DNA of 64,000 nucleotides from Bradyrhizobium liaoningense (GTDB lineage Bacteria > Pseudomonadota > Alphaproteobacteria > Rhizobiales > Xanthobacteraceae): assembly GCF_018130785.1 (NCBI RefSeq), contig NZ_JAFCJT010000003.1:1-64000 (forward strand). The letters are read 5' to 3'. Every line of letters begins with the position of its first letter. Positions within the stretch are counted from its first letter, which is position 1. Below the pieces are notes generated by a model that was given only the letters and a program-made list of their open reading frames with translations, was not told where the DNA came from and ran no database searches. Position numbers and translations under genes: made by a program. Positions 1 to 8,471 of this stretch are shown piece by piece.

Positions 1-146
1 CAGCCACAAAATGCTCCAGGCGAGGTGGAATAACGACTTTCTCCTCTCCGTCCTTGCCCATATGCGATAGCCCTACCTTGCGGGGGAGGGTGGGGGAGAG
101 GGGTAGCCCAGCAAAAGGTCGGAGTAATAAGCGAGCCGCGCGCCCG

Positions 147-1079
147 CTACGGCAGCCCCCGCGCCTCGAGCTGATGCACCAGCAGCAGGGTCGGCTCGGC
201 GAGGCTGTCGCCGGAGCCGTCGAGGCCGAAGGCGGCGGCGATGCCGTCGCGGTTGCGCAGCAGCGTGCTGCGCGGGCAGTGGCCGGCGCCGCAGAGCGTC
301 TTCTTCAAGGTCTCGCCCTGCGCCACGAGGCTCGCGGGATCATTCGCGGCCCAGGCCAGCACGATCGGCGCGTCGACGTTGAGGATGCCGGGGAAGACCG
401 ACCGCTTGTCATATTGGGTGGCGTCGGTGCCGAGATAGGCCTTCTCGCTGTCGCTCGCGTCCTTGCCCGCGCGGTAGATCCCGGACACCAGCACGACGGC
501 CGCGACATCGGCGCGGTCGGTCTGGAACTCGGGATGCGCCAGCAATGTGGCAACATGGAAGGCACCGGCGCCGTAGCCGACCGCGACGATCTCGCGGGCA
601 TCGCCATTGAACAGGTCGATATTGCCGTGGACCCAGGACAGCGCCGCCGCGACGTCGGTCGCGCCCATCGGCCAGGTTGCCGAGGGCGCAAAGCGATAGC
701 TGACGCGCACGCCGATCATGCCGTTGCGCGCGGCAAAGCACATCGCCTGGTCCTGGATCTCGCGGGACAGGTCCGGCGCGCCGCGATCGCCGGTAAAGGT
801 GTCGCCCCCCACGAACAGCAGCACGGGCCGGGGCGTATCCGCCTTGGTTTCGCTGCTGGTGGCGACGTCGAGCACATTGGCCTCGCTTTCGCCGTAGCGC
901 AGCCCGCGCGAGAAAGAGATCTGCTCGCAGAGCCGCGCGGTGCCGCCGGCGGTCGTGTCGTTGTCGGTGAGGCCCACCCGGACGAGATCGGACGGCCCTG
1001 TGAGCCGCGCCGGCAACGGACCGTGCGCGGAGGCTGTCGTCATGCCCAGAATGAGAAAAAAAGCGAGATAATTCTTCAT
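147..1079 (-). CDS. secreted alpha/beta-hydrolase-like protein lacking the usual nucleophile
   Basis: About 310 residues, beginning with a hydrophobic signal peptide (MKNYLAFFLILG then an ASA-type cleavage region), so probably exported. The start at 1079 is preferred because an upstream in-frame start would bury the signal peptide. The order of elements follows esterase/lipase-type alpha/beta hydrolases: a strand plus oxyanion-hole region (LLFVGGDTF where HGGG is usual), then WPMGATDVAAAL..WV and the nucleophile-elbow position. At the elbow the sequence reads GYGAGA rather than GHSAGA, so the serine is replaced by glycine (codons GGC TAC GGC GCC GGT). The fold assignment is fairly secure. Esterase activity is doubtful and the protein may be a pseudoenzyme. 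Confidence 0.75.
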   Translation of the reverse strand: MKNYLAFFLILGMTTASAHGPLPARLTGPSDLVRVGLTDNDTTAGGTARLCEQISFSRGLRYGESEANVLDVATSSETKADTPRPVLLFVGGDTFTGDRGAPDLSREIQDQAMCFAARNGMIGVRVSYRFAPSATWPMGATDVAAALSWVHGNIDLFNGDAREIVAVGYGAGAFHVATLLAHPEFQTDRADVAAVVLVSGIYRAGKDASDSEKAYLGTDATQYDKRSVFPGILNVDAPIVLAWAANDPASLVAQGETLKKTLCGAGHCPRSTLLRNRDGIAAAFGLDGSGDSLAEPTLLLVHQLEARGLP

Positions 1080-1203
1080 GTTGGTGCCGGCCCCGGGTCC
1101 CCGATATGGGCTCGCGCGTTTGGCCTGTCTTTTCAATTCGCCTTATTAGTTATTTGGTCTTGAGGCGATTTCACGGCACCCGGTTTCTTCCCCCATGCGC
1201 AGT

Positions 1204-1719
1204 TCAATTCCCCGGCTGGAACGTGCAGTCGGCCCCGCTGCCGTCCTTGCGGCGGATGGCGTTGGGGTCGATCGTGCAGCTCAGCTTGCTCAGGCTCTCG
1301 AAGTTCGATCCCGCCGCACCATCGGGCGGAATGCCGGCGAGCGCTTCTGTCGCGAAAATTTCATTGGCCGTCGATCCGTTCACGGTCCTGCTCTTCTTGC
1401 CGAAGGTCACCTCGCAATTGCGTAGCGTGATGTCGATATTGCCGGTGCGGCAGACGATTCTGTCCGCGGTCACGACGATCGGCTTCTTGTAGGGAACGTC
1501 GCTGGTCCCGGCGAACAGCATCGCCACCGCCTTCCGCTCGGCGCCGGTCAAGTTCGGCGACAGCGGTGCGATCACGCCCGCGAGCGCCAGCGCCGTCGAG
1601 CCCGTGGCTTTTGCAGGCGTTGCGCCCGAGGCGCCGGTGGCGTTGAAGGCGCCGGCAAGAACGAGCGTGGCGACGATGCAGGCCCGAATCCTGGATCGGG
1701 ACCTTGTCGTGAACGTCAT
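1204..1719 (-). CDS. exported hypothetical protein
   Basis: About 171 residues with an N-terminal signal peptide (basic start, hydrophobic ACIVATLVLAGAF, then small residues ending GASGA). The mature part contains three cysteines (VCRTGN, RNCEVTF, LSCTIDP) that could form disulfides in the periplasm. No family is recognised. The ATG at 1719 is chosen because AAGGGAG precedes it at good spacing. A GTG at 1743 would instead overlap the stop of the upstream amine oxidase gene as GTGA. Either way the two genes are almost certainly co-transcribed, so this may be an accessory exported factor of the oxidase. Function unknown. Confidence 0.7.
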   Translation of the reverse strand: MTFTTRSRSRIRACIVATLVLAGAFNATGASGATPAKATGSTALALAGVIAPLSPNLTGAERKAVAMLFAGTSDVPYKKPIVVTADRIVCRTGNIDITLRNCEVTFGKKSRTVNGSTANEIFATEALAGIPPDGAAGSNFESLSKLSCTIDPNAIRRKDGSGADCTFQPGN

Positions 1720-1739
1720 TCGCGTCGCTCCCTTTCCGG

Positions 1740-3362
1740 TCACGGCTTCGACGCCGCAAGGCGTCCCGAGCCTATGACAGGATTGCCGTTCCTGGCAGAG
1801 CCTTGCGCTTCAGGCTGCTTGTCGATGGCCTTGATGATCGCAGCCGCCGCCGTCTGGCCGGACTGGAGAGCGCCTTCCATGTAACCGAAATAGGCAAAGC
1901 AGGTGTGCTCACCGGCAAAGAACAGACGGTCCTCAAAGCCCTTGGCCAGCAGCGGACCGGCGCGGCAGACCTCGCCCGGGGCGGGACAGGAGTAGCCGGC
2001 GGCGGTCCATTCGTCGCGCGGCCAGGCCATGAACTCCGGCTGATCGGCCAGATGCGCGACATAGCCCTTGTAGACGCTGCCGATCTGCTGCGCGTAGAAC
2101 GCGTCGACCTGCTTCTGGTCACCGGGCTGGTAGTGCTTGAGAGCTTCCGCCGCGACGTCGGCGCCGGCGAACAGGCTGAGTTCGACCGGGTGCTCCGGCG
2201 GGGCGATCTGGTTGTCCGTCCCTTCCCAGGTGACACCGAACTGGTTCGAGATGGCCGTCGGGGCGAGGCCCTCGCCGATCCAGAAGCGCTTCTTGAGCGG
2301 GCTGAGATATTTCACCGCCGTCCCCATCGTGACGTAGTAGTCGTGCGGCAGGGGGGGCGTGATCGTGATCTTGGCGTTGGGTGAGTCCGGCCACAGGCTC
2401 GGTGGGATCGCGAGCACGGCATAATCGGCGGCGAAGGACGCGCGTGCGGCTCCGTTGCCGGAGGGGCTGAACTCCAGGGTCACGCCTTCGCCGTCGATGC
2501 GGATGGCGCGCACCGGCGTCGACAGGTGGGTGCTGGCGCCCTTGTCCCCGATGTCCTGCGCGAGACGAATGGCGAGCTCCTGATTGCCTTCCGAGCAGCG
2601 CAAGGTCTCGGTCTGGGTGAAGAAGGCGTCGATCTGGTTCTTCATCCGTCCGCCCGCGACGACGGCCAGGTTGGCGAGAAGGCTCTGCTTGGTGGTCGGC
2701 TGGCCCGCGTCGTTGGAGAACTGCTCCTCCATGGCGTGCTTGGTGAGATTCGAGCAGTCGAGGCTGGCGATCCACTCCGCAATCGTCCGGGCGTCGAGTT
2801 TCCTTGCTCCCTTGGCGCGCCAGGGCTTGTCAGGCTTGACCCGGCCGGCCCACCGGCTGAACTTGCCGAAAGCGTCGTCCATCTCGTGATAGACCAGCTT
2901 CATCTGGCCGTCAGAGAGCTTGTGGCCGTCGAGAAACAGCGGCATGTCGAGCTCGAGCGCTTCGAAATTGGTGTCCGAGGTGATGACGGACAGGCCAAGC
3001 TCGAACCGCTTGGCATATTTCAGCCAGAGCGGATGGTTGTAGCCGATCAGCTCACCGCCGGCCTCGACGATCCCGCTCGGCTTCGTCTTGCTGAGAACCC
3101 GACCGCCGAAGCGGTTGCGGGCCTCGAACAGCGTCACCTCGCAATGCGCGACGAGCTCGGAGGCCGCCATCAGGCCGGCGAAGCCGCCGCCGATGATCGC
3201 GACTTTCGGGCGTCGCACCGCCAGCGCGCGGAGCGCCGTGGGTGAGCGGATCGTGGGCGGGGTGGGTTGAAGGGCGAGCTTGTCCTTGACCCGCCGTTGG
3301 CGCTCTGCCCCCGAAATCTTGGGCCCGTAACGCCGGTGCAGCCGCGCAAACAGCGAACGCAT
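1740..3362 (-). CDS. FAD-dependent amine oxidase family protein
   Basis: 540 residues. After a basic N-terminal extension of about 50 residues comes the FAD-binding Rossmann motif IIGGGFAGLMAASEL (GGGFAG near residues 58-63), then the acidic residue that binds ribose (FEAR) and the GGRV motif of the flavin amine oxidase/protoporphyrinogen oxidase superfamily. The C-terminal FAD contact FFAGEHTCFAYFGYMEGA..SG is intact. This predicts oxidation of an amine, or of a related C-N or C-C bond, with FAD and oxygen. The substrate cannot be read from sequence. The start is supported by AAGGGAAG seven bases upstream. It is followed by an exported hypothetical gene with overlapping or near-overlapping signals. 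Confidence 0.88.
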   Translation of the reverse strand: MRSLFARLHRRYGPKISGAERQRRVKDKLALQPTPPTIRSPTALRALAVRRPKVAIIGGGFAGLMAASELVAHCEVTLFEARNRFGGRVLSKTKPSGIVEAGGELIGYNHPLWLKYAKRFELGLSVITSDTNFEALELDMPLFLDGHKLSDGQMKLVYHEMDDAFGKFSRWAGRVKPDKPWRAKGARKLDARTIAEWIASLDCSNLTKHAMEEQFSNDAGQPTTKQSLLANLAVVAGGRMKNQIDAFFTQTETLRCSEGNQELAIRLAQDIGDKGASTHLSTPVRAIRIDGEGVTLEFSPSGNGAARASFAADYAVLAIPPSLWPDSPNAKITITPPLPHDYYVTMGTAVKYLSPLKKRFWIGEGLAPTAISNQFGVTWEGTDNQIAPPEHPVELSLFAGADVAAEALKHYQPGDQKQVDAFYAQQIGSVYKGYVAHLADQPEFMAWPRDEWTAAGYSCPAPGEVCRAGPLLAKGFEDRLFFAGEHTCFAYFGYMEGALQSGQTAAAAIIKAIDKQPEAQGSARNGNPVIGSGRLAASKP

Positions 3363-3694
3363 CGCGTGCTTCCCTTGAAAATGTCTTCTGTCGGGACGGC
3401 GCCGTGCCGCGCCCTGAAATCCTGCAGTGTCGGCAAAAATAGGCCGGCTGATAGAAGCGAGATTAACTTACAATCTTGCGGAGAGTCGAGTGGCGGCTCC
3501 TCTTCCACCCGACTTCTTCCCCCCCCCCGGCCCGCAATTGCAGCGAAAATCCGCGAACCGCGCGACGATTGCGCGGTGCGGCTGTTTTGGTCTGACGTGT
3601 CAAACATTTGGGTCGCGCGACCGCGGCCGCATGCCGGCAGCGCGTTCTACTGTGCATGGGGTTGTTTTCGTAGTTTTGGTTTTTGACCGGTCCG
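3363..3694. other. 332-bp intergenic region with a C10 tract and a GGTCGCGCGACC palindrome
   Basis: No credible coding frame. The region must hold the promoter of the amine oxidase gene (start at 3362, minus strand) and the 3' end of the AlkB-like gene. Two visible features are a run of ten C at 3519-3528 (G10 on the coding strand of the oxidase, about 160 bases upstream of its start) and a perfect 12-bp palindrome at 3611-3622. I see no clear -35/-10 pair. Confidence 0.5.
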
Positions 3695-4264
3695 TTAGGC
3701 CCGCTTCATCGTCCGGAAGGTGATGGAATAGCGGCGTGCCTCGACCGGCGGGATGCTGTGCTCCCATTGCGACCGCGCCTCGCCGTCCATCATGTAAAGC
3801 GAGCGCGGCAGGGCTTCGAGCGTGTGGCGCTCCCATTTGTCGCCACTGCGGCGGCGGAAGCGGAATTTGCACGGCGAGCCCAGCGACAGGCCAAGAATCT
3901 CTTTGAAATGCGGCTTGTCGCGGTGCCAGCCGATGCCGACGCCGGTGTCATATTCGGTGCAGAGCACCTGCCGGACGCTGCCCTCGGCGAGGCCCGCCCA
4001 TGCCTCGACCTGCCGTGCGACGGGCAGGATGCAGTCCGGGATCGGCTCGGCATCGGCCAGCCGTTGTAGCGAATAGTCATAGCGATAGCCGAAGGAAGCC
4101 ACCCGGCGGTTGCCCTCGAAGGCGCCGAACTGGAAGCGCTGCAGCGGCAATGCCGCGATGCGGCCGATCAAGTCCTGCTCGACGGCGGTATCGATAAAAT
4201 TGTCCGTATAGCGAAGGCCGGCCGGACCTCCTTCCGGGTCGGCGAATAAACCAAGCTGCGTCAT
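3695..4264 (-). CDS. AlkB-like 2-oxoglutarate/Fe(II)-dependent dioxygenase
   Basis: 189 residues. The Fe(II) triad is visible: H114 and D116 in WHRDKP, and H169 in WEHSIPP. The 2-oxoglutarate-binding arginines follow (R178 and R184 in RRYSITFR). YDYSLQRL and the nucleotide-lid region match AlkB homologues of the ALKBH4/rhizobial type, which repair alkylated nucleic acid or act on protein substrates. No Ada domain is attached and no DNA-repair gene is adjacent. The ATG at 4264 begins the conserved MTQLGLF segment. Another ATG lies three codons upstream and neither start has an ideal ribosome binding site, so the exact start is uncertain. Confidence 0.9.
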   Translation of the reverse strand: MTQLGLFADPEGGPAGLRYTDNFIDTAVEQDLIGRIAALPLQRFQFGAFEGNRRVASFGYRYDYSLQRLADAEPIPDCILPVARQVEAWAGLAEGSVRQVLCTEYDTGVGIGWHRDKPHFKEILGLSLGSPCKFRFRRRSGDKWERHTLEALPRSLYMMDGEARSQWEHSIPPVEARRYSITFRTMKRA

Positions 4265-4343
4265 TCCTCGCATTTCCGTGATGGAACCTAATGGCGGCTG
4301 ATGCGACTTACATAGGACACGGAAAAAAACGTGCGAGGCTGTC

Positions 4344-4484
4344 ATGGCAGAGAAGCATACCGCCGATCCGGCAGAGATCATGCGGGCGACCGGTCATCCC
4401 GAGCTGGAATACGCCGCCGGCTGGACCATCGCCGGTCTGGTCACTATCGGCACCATCGTCGCCGCCTGGGTGTTCGCGATCTAG
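4344..4484 (+). CDS. small single-pass membrane protein
   Basis: 46 residues starting MAEKHTADPAEIMRATGHPE, followed by one predicted membrane helix of about 20 residues ending AAWVFAI at the C-terminus, so an N-in or N-out tail-anchored peptide. It starts 80 bases from the divergent AlkB-like gene and shares a CTAG tetranucleotide with the stop codon of the convergent histidine kinase gene: both stops are read from the same four bases. The clean amphipathic-then-hydrophobic pattern supports a real gene, but no family is recognised and the upstream ribosome binding site (GCGAGG) is only moderate. Confidence 0.55.
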   Translation: MAEKHTADPAEIMRATGHPELEYAAGWTIAGLVTIGTIVAAWVFAI

Positions 4485-6067
4485 GCTATCGGAAACTGAA
4501 GTTCGAAGGCCGCGCCGTCGTCGGTCGGCTTGAGCCTGATCGAGCCGCCATGGCTCGCCATCACTGCGCGCGCGATCGCCAGCCCCATCCCGGTGCCGCC
4601 TTGGTCGCGGCGGGTGGTGAAGAACGCGTCAAAGATCCTGTCGCGGTTCGGCGCCGAGATCGGCTCGCCGTCATTGCTGACGGTCAGAAGCAGGGTCGTC
4701 CGCTCGTCCACCGCCTCCAGCCAGATTGACCTCGCCTTGTGCCGCATCGCGTTGTCGGCGAGATGCGACAGCACGATCAGCGCCTTCTCGCCGGACATGC
4801 CGATCGCCCGGTCGAGGCTGCCGCTGGCCGAGATGGAGCCTTCCGGAAACCGGCTCCTGAGGTCGGCGATGACGGGCGCAAGCTCGGTGCGCTCGTTCTG
4901 CGGCAGGCTTTCGGCGCGGGCGAGCTCGCGCAGCCGCTGCGCCATCGCCTCCAGCCGTTGCGTGTCCGACAGGATGTTGGCGATGAACGTCTTCTGCTCG
5001 GCCGGCGTCAGGCCCTCGGCTTTGCCCTGATACGAATCCTGCAGCAGCTCGGCCGCACCCTTGATCGAGGTCAGCGGCGATTTCAGCTCGTGGGTGAGGT
5101 GGGCCGAGAACGTCGCGATATAGTCGGAACGCCGTGCCAGCTGCTCGGCCATGCCGAGGAAGCTGTGCGAGAGCTGGGCAAACTCGCGCGTGCCGTAATG
5201 TCGGAGCGGCCTGAACGCCTCTCGGTCGCCGCGGCCAATTCTGGCGGCGCGGTCGATCAGCTCGCGCATCGGCAGCGTGATGGTGCGCGAGAAGACGAGG
5301 CCGATCGCGATGGTGCCGAGGATTACGGCAAGCCCCGCCAGCACGAATTTGCTGCGCTCCTGGTAGAGATGGTCGAAGATGTTGCTCGGCGTCCGCGTGG
5401 TGTAGATCACCCCGGCAACGCGGTTGTTGACGATGACGGGCATCGCCGAGAACACGTGCACGCCGAGGCCGCGGCTGAAGGAATAGATCGGCGGCGGCGG
5501 CTTGTCCGGCACGCGGTTGCGCAGGGTGGCGCGGTATTGCCCGTGCAGCGCGTCGGCGACCTCCTCGATATGGGCGAGCGACTGCCCGACCTCCTGGCGC
5601 CCGGCGATCACCACGCCCTGCTGATCGAGGATGCGAAAGCCCGCCAGCGTCACCTTCTGGGTCTCGCGGATGATCGGCGTCAGCTTCGCGCCGATCTCGA
5701 CATAGGCGGGCTGTGCAGGCTGAGTCGCGGCCAGCGCATCGGGCCGGCGTCGCAACAGATCGTTGGCGGTGAGGTCGAGCGCGGGGCGGATCGGGGTGAC
5801 CTGGTCGCCGGGGTCGGGCAGCACGTTCGGCGGCACCTCGGCGCCGAGCGTCAGGCCGTTGTCGAGCCGCGCCGTGACCTCCTGCGCATAGATTGTCGCG
5901 AGCACGCGGCTCTGCGCGATCAGCTCGGCCTGGGTCTGGCGGATCAGCTGGTTGTCGTAGAGGCGGAAGAAGAACAGGCCGACCAGCGGCAGCACGCCGA
6001 CGGTCGCCAGCACCGTGAAAATCACGAGGGTGAGCGACGGCCGCCATTTGTCGGGCGCCGCGCTCAT
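4481..6067 (-). CDS. sensor histidine kinase
   Basis: 528 residues. A first membrane helix lies near residues 11-33, then a periplasmic sensor region of about 200 residues, a second helix near 240-260 (VLAGLAVILGTIAIGLVF), and a HAMP linker. The HisKA phospho-acceptor His is in THELKSPLTS (about residue 325). The HATPase domain has an N box (LADNAMRHK), DRIFDAFFTT and the G box GGTGMGLAIARAV. The start at 6067 forms an ATGA overlap with the response regulator stop, giving translational coupling. The signal is unknown. Adjacency to DUF4173 and glycosidase genes hints at envelope sensing, which is inference only. Confidence 0.92.
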   Translation of the reverse strand: MSAAPDKWRPSLTLVIFTVLATVGVLPLVGLFFFRLYDNQLIRQTQAELIAQSRVLATIYAQEVTARLDNGLTLGAEVPPNVLPDPGDQVTPIRPALDLTANDLLRRRPDALAATQPAQPAYVEIGAKLTPIIRETQKVTLAGFRILDQQGVVIAGRQEVGQSLAHIEEVADALHGQYRATLRNRVPDKPPPPIYSFSRGLGVHVFSAMPVIVNNRVAGVIYTTRTPSNIFDHLYQERSKFVLAGLAVILGTIAIGLVFSRTITLPMRELIDRAARIGRGDREAFRPLRHYGTREFAQLSHSFLGMAEQLARRSDYIATFSAHLTHELKSPLTSIKGAAELLQDSYQGKAEGLTPAEQKTFIANILSDTQRLEAMAQRLRELARAESLPQNERTELAPVIADLRSRFPEGSISASGSLDRAIGMSGEKALIVLSHLADNAMRHKARSIWLEAVDERTTLLLTVSNDGEPISAPNRDRIFDAFFTTRRDQGGTGMGLAIARAVMASHGGSIRLKPTDDGAAFELQFPIA

Positions 6068-6768
6068 GCCTCTTTCTCGCAGCGGCCGAGCTTGAAGCCG
6101 ACGCCGTGGATGGTCTCGATCACGTTCTCGCAATTGTGCGCCGCGAGCTTGGCGCGGATGTTGCGGATGTGGCTGTCGATGGTGCGGTCGGAGACCTGGA
6201 TGTTGAGGTGATAGGCCGCCCTCATCAGTTGCTCGCGGTTGAACACCGAGGTCGGCCGCGTCAGGAACGCGCGCAAAATACCGAACTCGATCGCGGTCAG
6301 TTTGAGCTGTGTGCCGGCGAAGGTCGCGACATGCTGCTCGGGATCGATCAGAAGCCCGCCCTGCGACAGCGCGGCCGGCCCGGCCTTGGCCTCGCCATTG
6401 CGCGGACTGAGGCGGCGCAGGATGACGTTGACCCGCGCCACCAGCTCTCGCGGGCTGAACGGCTTCGTCACGTAATCGTCGCCGCCGATCTCGAGGCCGA
6501 GGATGCGGTCGATCTCCTCGTCGCGCGCCGACAGGAACAGGATCGGCACGTCCGAGGTTTTGCGCACCTCGCGGCAGACGTCGAGCCCGTCGAACTCGGG
6601 CATGCCGATGTCGAGCACGATCAGGTCGGGCCTGTCGGCGGCAAAGCGGGCGAGCGCCTCCTTGCCGTCGCGGGCCTCGATCACGTCCATGCCGGCCTTC
6701 TTCAATGTGACGCGGATGACCTCGCGGATGTGGGCCTCGTCGTCGACGATGAGAATGCGATGCGCCAA
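6064..6768 (-). CDS. OmpR-family response regulator
   Basis: Receiver domain with acidic pocket (LIVDDEAH), phospho-acceptor Asp in DLIVLDIGMP, Thr/Ser (FLSARD) and Lys (DDYVTKPFSPREL). A winged-helix DNA-binding domain follows with LTAIEFGILRAF, NREQLMRAAY and the recognition helix VSDRTIDSHIRNIRAKL. I prefer a TTG start at 6768 because GGAGAG lies four bases upstream and the receiver then starts immediately (LAHRILIVDD). An ATG at 6819 would add 17 residues and overlap the DUF4173 gene. It is the cognate partner of the overlapping kinase gene and probably acts as a sigma70 transcription activator or repressor. Confidence 0.9.
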   Translation of the reverse strand: MAHRILIVDDEAHIREVIRVTLKKAGMDVIEARDGKEALARFAADRPDLIVLDIGMPEFDGLDVCREVRKTSDVPILFLSARDEEIDRILGLEIGGDDYVTKPFSPRELVARVNVILRRLSPRNGEAKAGPAALSQGGLLIDPEQHVATFAGTQLKLTAIEFGILRAFLTRPTSVFNREQLMRAAYHLNIQVSDRTIDSHIRNIRAKLAAHNCENVIETIHGVGFKLGRCEKEA

Positions 6769-6787
6769 AAAACTCTCCGCTGCCTCG

Positions 6788-8284
6788 TCAGCCCGCCGGT
6801 TGATCTTTCGCCTGCGCATCCAGCCTGCGCTGGAGCCGCCAGTTTCGGAAGTCCCAGCTCCGCCAGGCCAGATCCTGGCGCTGCTGTTCTACAAGGCGGT
6901 CGCGGCGCGACACAAGGCAGCTCTCCGGGGTGCCGGGCCGGAGCAAGATGGCCTTGTCGATGGCAGGCAGCGCCTGCGGCCCGAGCGTCAGGAGATAGTT
7001 GATGTCGACCTGCAGGCCTTTGCCCGATGCCTCCCGGCTGTGGGCGACATTATAGTTTGCGATGAAGGCATCGAAGTTCACCAGCGAGCAGCCATAGAGC
7101 ACGACCGCCAGCGCGATCAGATTGACGCCGACGAGCCATTCGTTGGACCGGTCGAGCACGATGCGGGCAACGATCAAAATCAGGCCCAGCGCCACCAGCG
7201 CCATCCAGATGAAGGCCGCGATGCGCCAATAGGTCAGCATGTAGATGTCGACATAGAGATCGAGGCGGAAGATGGACGACGCGACAAGCAGCACGTTCTG
7301 CCCGACCCAGAGATAGACCAGCGGGCGGATCACCTTCGATTTCTCGGCCGGGCCGCCCGGGCGCATTGCGATCAGCACGAAGGCGGCCGCGAGCAGCGCG
7401 GTCGCGATCAGCGGATAGGCGCCGCGATGGGCATAGCTCGCATAGGTCAAATTGTCGGGCAGCGCGACATGGCCCCAGAGATAGATACCGTCGAGAATGG
7501 ATTGCGCCGCGAACAGCAGATTGAAAAGGATCAGCGAGCGCAGAATGGTGGAGGGGCCCAAAAACTCCGGCGCGACGAAGGGCGGAAGCGGCGGCGGCAC
7601 GGGGACATCGGCGGCGGTCGTGGCGACAATTTTCCTGCGCCGCCAGCGGACATGGATGAACGGCCAGATCAGCGCCAGCATCAAGGTCCAGAACAGCGCG
7701 CGCCAGACGCTGACATATTCGAAGATTACTTTCGGATTGAGCAGGGACACCCATTGCTCGATCACCGGATTGGCGGCGGCGAACAGCGCGACGAACACTG
7801 TGCTCAGGACCACCGGCATCAGCCAGAGCGCGATGCCGCGGGTGAACGCCGACATGTTGAACACCTGAAGCGCATCGGGGAAGAACCGGAAGAAGCCGAA
7901 CGCGAAGAAGTTTCGCAGCGCGCGGGCGCGGTCGGCGAGCCCGGTTGTCTCCGGATTGGTCGCAAGCAGGAGGGCGATGACCAGCGCGGCTACGAGGATC
8001 AGAAACGAGAGCGCGTTGAGTTCTTCCACGGCCGGCACGAGACCGATCGCGACGATCGCGCCGCCGATCGCTACACGCCGACAATCCAGCGTCGCGTGGT
8101 TGGCGATCAGCGAGGCGCAGGCGATCGCGATGGCAAGGATCACCAGCGACAGCCCCATTCGCTGGCCGTAGAGCAGAAAGTCGGCGAGTGCAGCCAGCAC
8201 CAGCGCCATCGCGAGCTTGGCCGAAACCGCCGAAGGCCTGATCGGTTGGATGTCCGTCGTCGACGTCGTAGCCAGGCTCGTCAT
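6788..8284 (-). CDS. DUF4173 (DUF4153-like) polytopic membrane protein
   Basis: 498 residues with roughly ten or more hydrophobic helices. The C-terminal half has the segment typical of the family (LFNLLFAAQSILDGIYLWG then YASYAHRGAYPLIATALL), with acidic and histidine residues embedded in membrane helices. The start at 8284 (MTSLATTSTTD) has AAAGGTC at reasonable spacing. The ORF could be extended upstream, but that stretch is basic, Cys-rich and non-conserved in appearance. The two-component genes follow directly (19 bases to the TTG start of the regulator), so the three probably form one transcript. The biochemical role of DUF4173 proteins is not known to me. Confidence 0.85.
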   Translation of the reverse strand: MTSLATTSTTDIQPIRPSAVSAKLAMALVLAALADFLLYGQRMGLSLVILAIAIACASLIANHATLDCRRVAIGGAIVAIGLVPAVEELNALSFLILVAALVIALLLATNPETTGLADRARALRNFFAFGFFRFFPDALQVFNMSAFTRGIALWLMPVVLSTVFVALFAAANPVIEQWVSLLNPKVIFEYVSVWRALFWTLMLALIWPFIHVRWRRRKIVATTAADVPVPPPLPPFVAPEFLGPSTILRSLILFNLLFAAQSILDGIYLWGHVALPDNLTYASYAHRGAYPLIATALLAAAFVLIAMRPGGPAEKSKVIRPLVYLWVGQNVLLVASSIFRLDLYVDIYMLTYWRIAAFIWMALVALGLILIVARIVLDRSNEWLVGVNLIALAVVLYGCSLVNFDAFIANYNVAHSREASGKGLQVDINYLLTLGPQALPAIDKAILLRPGTPESCLVSRRDRLVEQQRQDLAWRSWDFRNWRLQRRLDAQAKDQPAG

Positions 8285-8471
8285 GTCCAAATGACCTTTC
8301 GTGAATATCGATGTCGTGTAGTCTGCACGGCGCTTGCGCAGAAGGCGGGGCCTTCGTCTGCACGGTTTCAGGAGTCTTTTGCAGTTTTCGTGCAGGTGCG
8401 GTTTTGCCCCTCGCGCAGCTTCAGTCGCTTTGATAGGTGCGATGCGTTCATCAATTGGGGCGTGACGCATC

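Noticed and set aside
1..146. Possible 3' end of a gene entering from the left (short frames ending at 33 or 69)
   Set aside because: Only 10-22 codons are visible with no recognisable motif. The GGGGGAGGGTGGGGGAGAGGGG stretch looks like part of an intergenic repeat but no second arm is present.
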